From positions 1-6,405 of the forward strand of contig CANQXB010000061.1 in NCBI GenBank assembly GCA_947627805.1: a DNA stretch of 6,405 nt, in the 5' to 3' direction. The position numbers were made by a program, and so were the translations under genes. This DNA is from an uncultured Bacilli bacterium. Lineage in GTDB: Bacteria; Bacillota_I; Bacilli_A; RF39; UBA660. The notes beneath the pieces are model-generated. The model was not told where the DNA came from. It saw nothing but the letters and a program-made list of their open reading frames with translations, and did not search any database. The first letter of the stretch is position 1, and the number at the start of each line of letters is the position of its first letter. Shown piece after piece: positions 6,051 through 6,405 of this stretch.

Positions 6051-6129
6051 ATCGATCTAGCATTACCACCTAACTAAATAGGTTGGTGTGACTTCTTTGG
6101 GCTAGTCCCTCCATCACTCTTTATAAGAT
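6046..6129 (-). promoter_or_regulatory. SAM-I (S-box) riboswitch aptamer upstream of metK
   Basis: The minus-strand leader reproduces the S-box core in order. ATCTTAT (6123-6129) pairs with ATAAGAT (6046-6052) as P1. AAAGAG and GGAGGGAC lead into the P2 kink-turn region with GUGAU/GUCAC and GGG/CCC pairing. CACCAACCTA pairs with TAGGTGGT as P3. The P2 loop CTAGC can pair with GCTAG after P3, forming the usual pseudoknot. Only four bases separate that GCTAG from the P1 3' strand, where most SAM-I aptamers carry the P4 hairpin, so P4 seems absent. The aptamer is about 84 nt. It senses SAM and shuts off metK when SAM is plentiful. A SAM-I/IV variant class is the main alternative. Confidence 0.92.
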
Positions 6130-6138
6130 GTTAAATTA

Positions 6139-6167
6139 ATTATAACAATTAATTTTTAATTTGACAA
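6139..6167 (-). promoter_or_regulatory. Sigma-A promoter of the metK riboswitch leader
   Basis: TTGTCA (6162-6167, minus) and a perfect TATAAT (6139-6144) are separated by exactly 17 nt. The expected start near 6132 places the riboswitch P1 helix just inside the transcript. Confidence 0.8.
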
Positions 6168-6178
6168 TTAGTTTTTAT

Positions 6179-6388
6179 TTATAATTTAAAATTATTATTT
6201 TCTGATATTTGATATTCTCTTAAATCAAAACTATTTCTTTGGGCAATCATTAATAATTCTTCATAAGATGCCATTTCAACATCACTTAAATCCACAATAG
6301 CCATAGGCATTCCTGAAAACATAGCTGAACCAAAATAATCTATTAAATCTCTTCTTAATCTTTCATAATCTATTATTTCTAAATCCAT
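6179..6388 (-). CDS. Unrecognised 69-aa protein
   Basis: I cannot assign a family. It is a small, soluble-looking, acidic and probably helical protein with a compact core: DYERLRRDLIDYFGSAMFSG (7-26), then a hydrophobic PMAIVDLSDVE (28-38), a helix with EELLMIAQR (43-51) and a variable polar tail (60-69). The internal pattern looks like a conserved small domain rather than chance coding. There is no signal peptide, membrane span or cysteine. The start is supported by AAGGAA (6399-6404) ten bases before ATG. Its promoter is outside the window; it is probably the last gene of an upstream unit, since the metK leader promoter begins about 12 nt after its stop codon. Confidence 0.75.
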   Translation of the reverse strand: MDLEIIDYERLRRDLIDYFGSAMFSGMPMAIVDLSDVEMASYEELLMIAQRNSFDLREYQISENNNFKL

Positions 6389-6405
6389 ATTAATTATTTT
6401 CCTTC

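Noticed and set aside
1..6405. CRISPR array, insertion sequence, tRNA or attachment site
   Set aside because: I see no regularly spaced repeats, transposase, terminal inverted repeats or tRNA-like cloverleaf.

Overview
The window looks like chromosomal DNA from a very AT-rich, walled, Gram-positive bacterium of the Firmicutes/Bacilli side. It may be an uncultured gut-type lineage related to Erysipelotrichales or RF39, but that placement is inference. The support is ComEA/ComEC competence proteins, an FtsW-type SEDS protein, a YjcZ-like tiny membrane protein, a SAM-I (S-box) riboswitch before metK, strong AGGAGG ribosome sites and intrinsic terminators with T tracts. Tryptophans are encoded by TGG and all stops are TAA or TAG, so nothing suggests the Mycoplasma code.

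Layout from left to right, with most genes on the minus strand (transcribed leftward). At 1-60 there is a promoter that would drive a gene off the left edge; its spacer contains a run of eight G. Next is an intrinsic terminator (82-108) closing the comEA-comEC operon. comEC (143-2191) is the DNA-uptake channel and comEA (2133-2984) the membrane-anchored DNA receptor, and they overlap by 59 nt. An AT-rich terminator (3057-3092) separates them from ftsW (3109-4275), a divisome peptidoglycan polymerase with its own TTGACA promoter. Divergent from ftsW is the only plus-strand gene, a Gly/Tyr-rich 66-aa single-span protein like the YjcZ sporulation family (4394-4594). It converges on an unrecognised 68-aa gene (4622-4828, minus), with two terminator hairpins at the junction. 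metK (4935-5957) follows, preceded by a complete SAM-I riboswitch with antiterminator, terminator and promoter (6001-6167). At the right edge is an unrecognised 69-aa gene (6179-6388).

The most interesting signal is regulatory. The comEA operon and the 68-aa gene carry an identical 16-nt block (TGAAAAAAAAGGAAAT) at almost the same distance from their start codons, followed by a shared ATATATAAGT. The block fits the Bacillus sigma-H -35 consensus and has no sigma-A -35. This suggests a competence (ComX/SigH-like) promoter and makes the 68-aa protein a candidate new member of a competence regulon. Two other regulatory oddities are the poly-G spacer promoter at the left edge, a possible slippage-tuned switch, and the S-box aptamer, which appears to lack helix P4.

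The genes do not form a single pathway. Competence, division/cell wall synthesis and SAM synthesis are adjacent but separately controlled units. No insertion sequence, tRNA, rRNA or CRISPR array is visible, and no stretch above 300 bases lacks a gene.
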